Source: RBG-16-66-20 sp049651845 (GTDB taxonomy: Bacteria; Pseudomonadota; Gammaproteobacteria; Burkholderiales; SG8-39). Taken from it: a stretch of 14,353 bases of DNA. The translations under genes were made by a program, and so were the position numbers. The stretch's first letter is position 1; the number at the start of each line of letters is the position of its first letter. Below are positions 12,993-14,353 of this stretch, piece after piece. A model generated the notes under the pieces. That model ran no database searches. It saw only the letters and a program-made list of their open reading frames with translations, and was not told the origin of the DNA. The stretch is from positions 1-14,353 of the forward strand of contig JBASCW010000182.1 in NCBI GenBank assembly GCA_049651845.1, given 5' to 3'.

Positions 12993-14132
12993 ATGCCACA
13001 AGTCATCAACAGCAACATCTCTTCCCTCAACTCGCAGCGCGCCCTGAACACCTCGCAGAACGCGCTCAGCCAGGCCCTCGAGCGGCTCTCGTCCGGCCTG
13101 CGCATCAACAGCGCCAAGGACGACGCCGCCGGAATGGCGATTTCGACGCGCTTCACGGCCCAGATTCGCGGCCTGAACCAGGCGTCGCGCAACGCCAACG
13201 ACGGCATCTCGCTCGCGCAGACCGCGGAAGGCGCGCTCGCCGAAGTCACCAACAACCTGCAGCGCATCCGCGAACTGGCGGTGCAATCCCGCAACGCCAC
13301 CAACAGCTCGACCGACCGGGCCGCGCTGCAGGTGGAAGCGCTGGCGCTGAAGAACGAGATCGACCGCGTCGCCACCCAGACCGCTTTCAACGGCGTAAAC
13401 CTGCTGGATGGTTCGTTCAGCAACCAGGTGTTCCAGGTCGGCGCCAACGCCGGCCAGACCATTTCGGTGACCAGCATCACCAACGCCCAGTCCACCGCGC
13501 TCGGTACCTACAACCGCGCCACCGTGACGGGTGCCGCGGCAACGGCCTTTACCGCCGTCACCGCGGGCGACCTGACGATCAACGGCACTTCGGTCGGCGC
13601 CATCGCCGCCAGCGCGAGCGCAGTGGAACGCGCCGGCGCGGTACGCGATGCGGTCAACTCGGTCGCCGCGACGACAGGCGTGTATGCCACCACGGACACC
13701 ACGACCACCGTAACGCTCAGCTCGAGCAGCGCGATCACCGTCGCCCATGCCGGCGCCACGTCGAGCCTCGCGATCACCGGCCTCACCGCCGCCACGACAG
13801 CAGTCACGGCGACGACCGGCTTCTCGACGCTCGACATCTCCACGGTGGCCGGCGCCGACACGGCGATGAACGCGATGGATGCGGCGCTGACCGCGGTCAA
13901 CACCGCGCGCTCGTCGCTGGGTGCGGTGCAAAACCGGTTCTCATCGGCGGTCGCGAGCCTGCAGACCACGGCCGAGAACCTGTCCGCCTCGCGCAGCCGG
14001 ATTCTGGACGCGGACTTCGCGATGGAGACCGCGGCCCTCACCCGGGCGCAGATCCTGCAGCAATCGGGCGTCGCGATGCTGGCGCAGGCCAACGCGCTGC
14101 CGAACAACGTGCTGGCGCTGCTGCGCAGCTGA
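12993..14132 (+). CDS. fliC: Flagellin FliC
   Basis: The protein is 379 residues. The N-terminal D0/D1 domain (about 1-160) shows INSNISSLNSQRALN and RLSSGLRINSAKDDAAGMAI, then LQRIRELAVQS at 89-99, the conserved segment that many animals' TLR5 recognises. The middle (about 170-290) is variable, rich in Ala and Thr, and includes a flagellin IN-type motif near GDLTINGTSVGAI. The C-terminal D1/D0 domain ends with RILDADFAMETAALTRAQIL and the hydrophobic tail LPNNVLALLRS. Flagellin is exported unfolded through FlhA/FlhB and polymerises into the filament. It is transcribed away from flhDC from its own sigma-28 promoter. The size fits a short, single-insert flagellin. Confidence 0.98.
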   Translation: MPQVINSNISSLNSQRALNTSQNALSQALERLSSGLRINSAKDDAAGMAISTRFTAQIRGLNQASRNANDGISLAQTAEGALAEVTNNLQRIRELAVQSRNATNSSTDRAALQVEALALKNEIDRVATQTAFNGVNLLDGSFSNQVFQVGANAGQTISVTSITNAQSTALGTYNRATVTGAAATAFTAVTAGDLTINGTSVGAIAASASAVERAGAVRDAVNSVAATTGVYATTDTTTTVTLSSSSAITVAHAGATSSLAITGLTAATTAVTATTGFSTLDISTVAGADTAMNAMDAALTAVNTARSSLGAVQNRFSSAVASLQTTAENLSASRSRILDADFAMETAALTRAQILQQSGVAMLAQANALPNNVLALLRS

Positions 14133-14149
14133 CGCACGGAAGGAAACAC

Positions 14150-14203
14150 GGGCGCGCGATACGCGCCCGCGCCGGCGCCGCGGCGCAAGCCGCGGCACCG
14201 GCG
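14150..14203 (+). terminator. Tandem GC-rich hairpins after fliC (terminator or mRNA stabiliser)
   Basis: Hairpin 1 is GGGCGCG (14150-14156), loop CGATA, CGCGCCC (14162-14168). Hairpin 2 (14170-14203) has a 14-bp stem with one C/A mismatch, outer arms CGCCGG and CCGGCG, inner arms GCCGCGGC and GCCGCGGC, and a GCAA tetraloop of the stable GNRA class. They begin 17 bases after the fliC stop. No T-run follows, so they may instead shield the 3' end of the abundant flagellin mRNA or only partly stop transcription into the next gene. Confidence 0.55.
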
Positions 14204-14271
14204 ACCTGGACGGCCCGCCGCGGTAGCGGACCGCTCAGGTCGCCGGTTGATGGGAGAAAAGGGAAGCATTC

Positions 14272-14353
14272 ATGGACCTGAGGCGGATCACCGACACGCA
14301 GCCTGCCCGCCCGGCGGACGCACCGTCCGCGGCGGCCGCGCGCGTGCCGGCGG
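14272..14353 (+). CDS. Probable FlaG (N-terminus only, runs off the window)
   Basis: An ATG at 14272 with GGGAAG five bases upstream opens a frame of 27 codons to the window edge, starting MDLRRITDTQPARPADAPS. The Pro/Ala-rich, low-complexity N-terminus and the place directly after flagellin fit FlaG, a small protein linked to filament length, rather than FliD, which usually begins with a MATISSLGLGSG-type sequence. Too little is visible to be certain. Confidence 0.5.
   Translation, partial: MDLRRITDTQPARPADAPSAAAARVPA

Noticed and set aside
1..14353. Mobile elements, CRISPR arrays, tRNA or rRNA genes
   Set aside because: No terminal inverted repeats with a transposase, no regularly spaced repeats and no cloverleaf or rRNA-like sequence were seen on either strand.

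Overview
The window is about 14.35 kb of high-GC DNA (roughly 70% by eye) and holds one dense flagellar and motility locus. The flhDC master regulator, CheZ, the order flhDC-motAB-che-flhBAFG-fliA and the CheZ/FlhA/FlhB sequences point to a betaproteobacterium of the Burkholderiales/Nitrosomonadales type. I saw no insertion sequence, CRISPR array, tRNA or rRNA.

Layout. (1) Positions 1-1891: the 5' end of flgB on the minus strand, divergent from flgA (P-ring chaperone) and then flgM (anti-sigma-28) and flgN (hook-filament junction chaperone) on the plus strand. flgM and flgN both start at TTG and overlap. (2) 1892-2463: a stretch with no intact gene; its right part carries pieces of a c-di-GMP phosphodiesterase (EAL) domain in two frames, which I read as a decayed pseudogene. 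(3) 12567 down to 2444: a near-continuous minus-strand run flhD-flhC-motA-motB-cheY-cheZ-flhB-flhA-flhF-flhG-fliA, mostly with overlapping or nearly touching genes. (4) 12993-14132: divergent flagellin fliC, followed by two GC-rich hairpins and the start of a probable flaG.

The genes form one regulatory hierarchy. FlhDC should switch on the export and basal-body genes (flhBA and others). FliA (sigma-28) then drives late genes and is held back by FlgM until the hook is complete. I found sigma-28-type promoters by eye upstream of flgM, motA and fliC, as expected, and one with exact 11-nt spacing upstream of flhD itself. The last suggests that FliA feeds back on its own master regulator. A perfect palindrome resembling an RcsAB box lies further upstream of flhD.

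Most of the locus is orthodox. The points worth a second look are the sigma-28 promoter and palindrome at flhDC, an FlhG that has lost the recognisable ATPase motifs but keeps the FlhF-activating motif, the EAL-domain remnant beside fliA, the absence of cheA/cheW/cheR/cheB/MCP genes between motB and cheZ, and the stable GCAA-loop hairpin between fliC and the next gene. I saw no clearly new multi-gene system.
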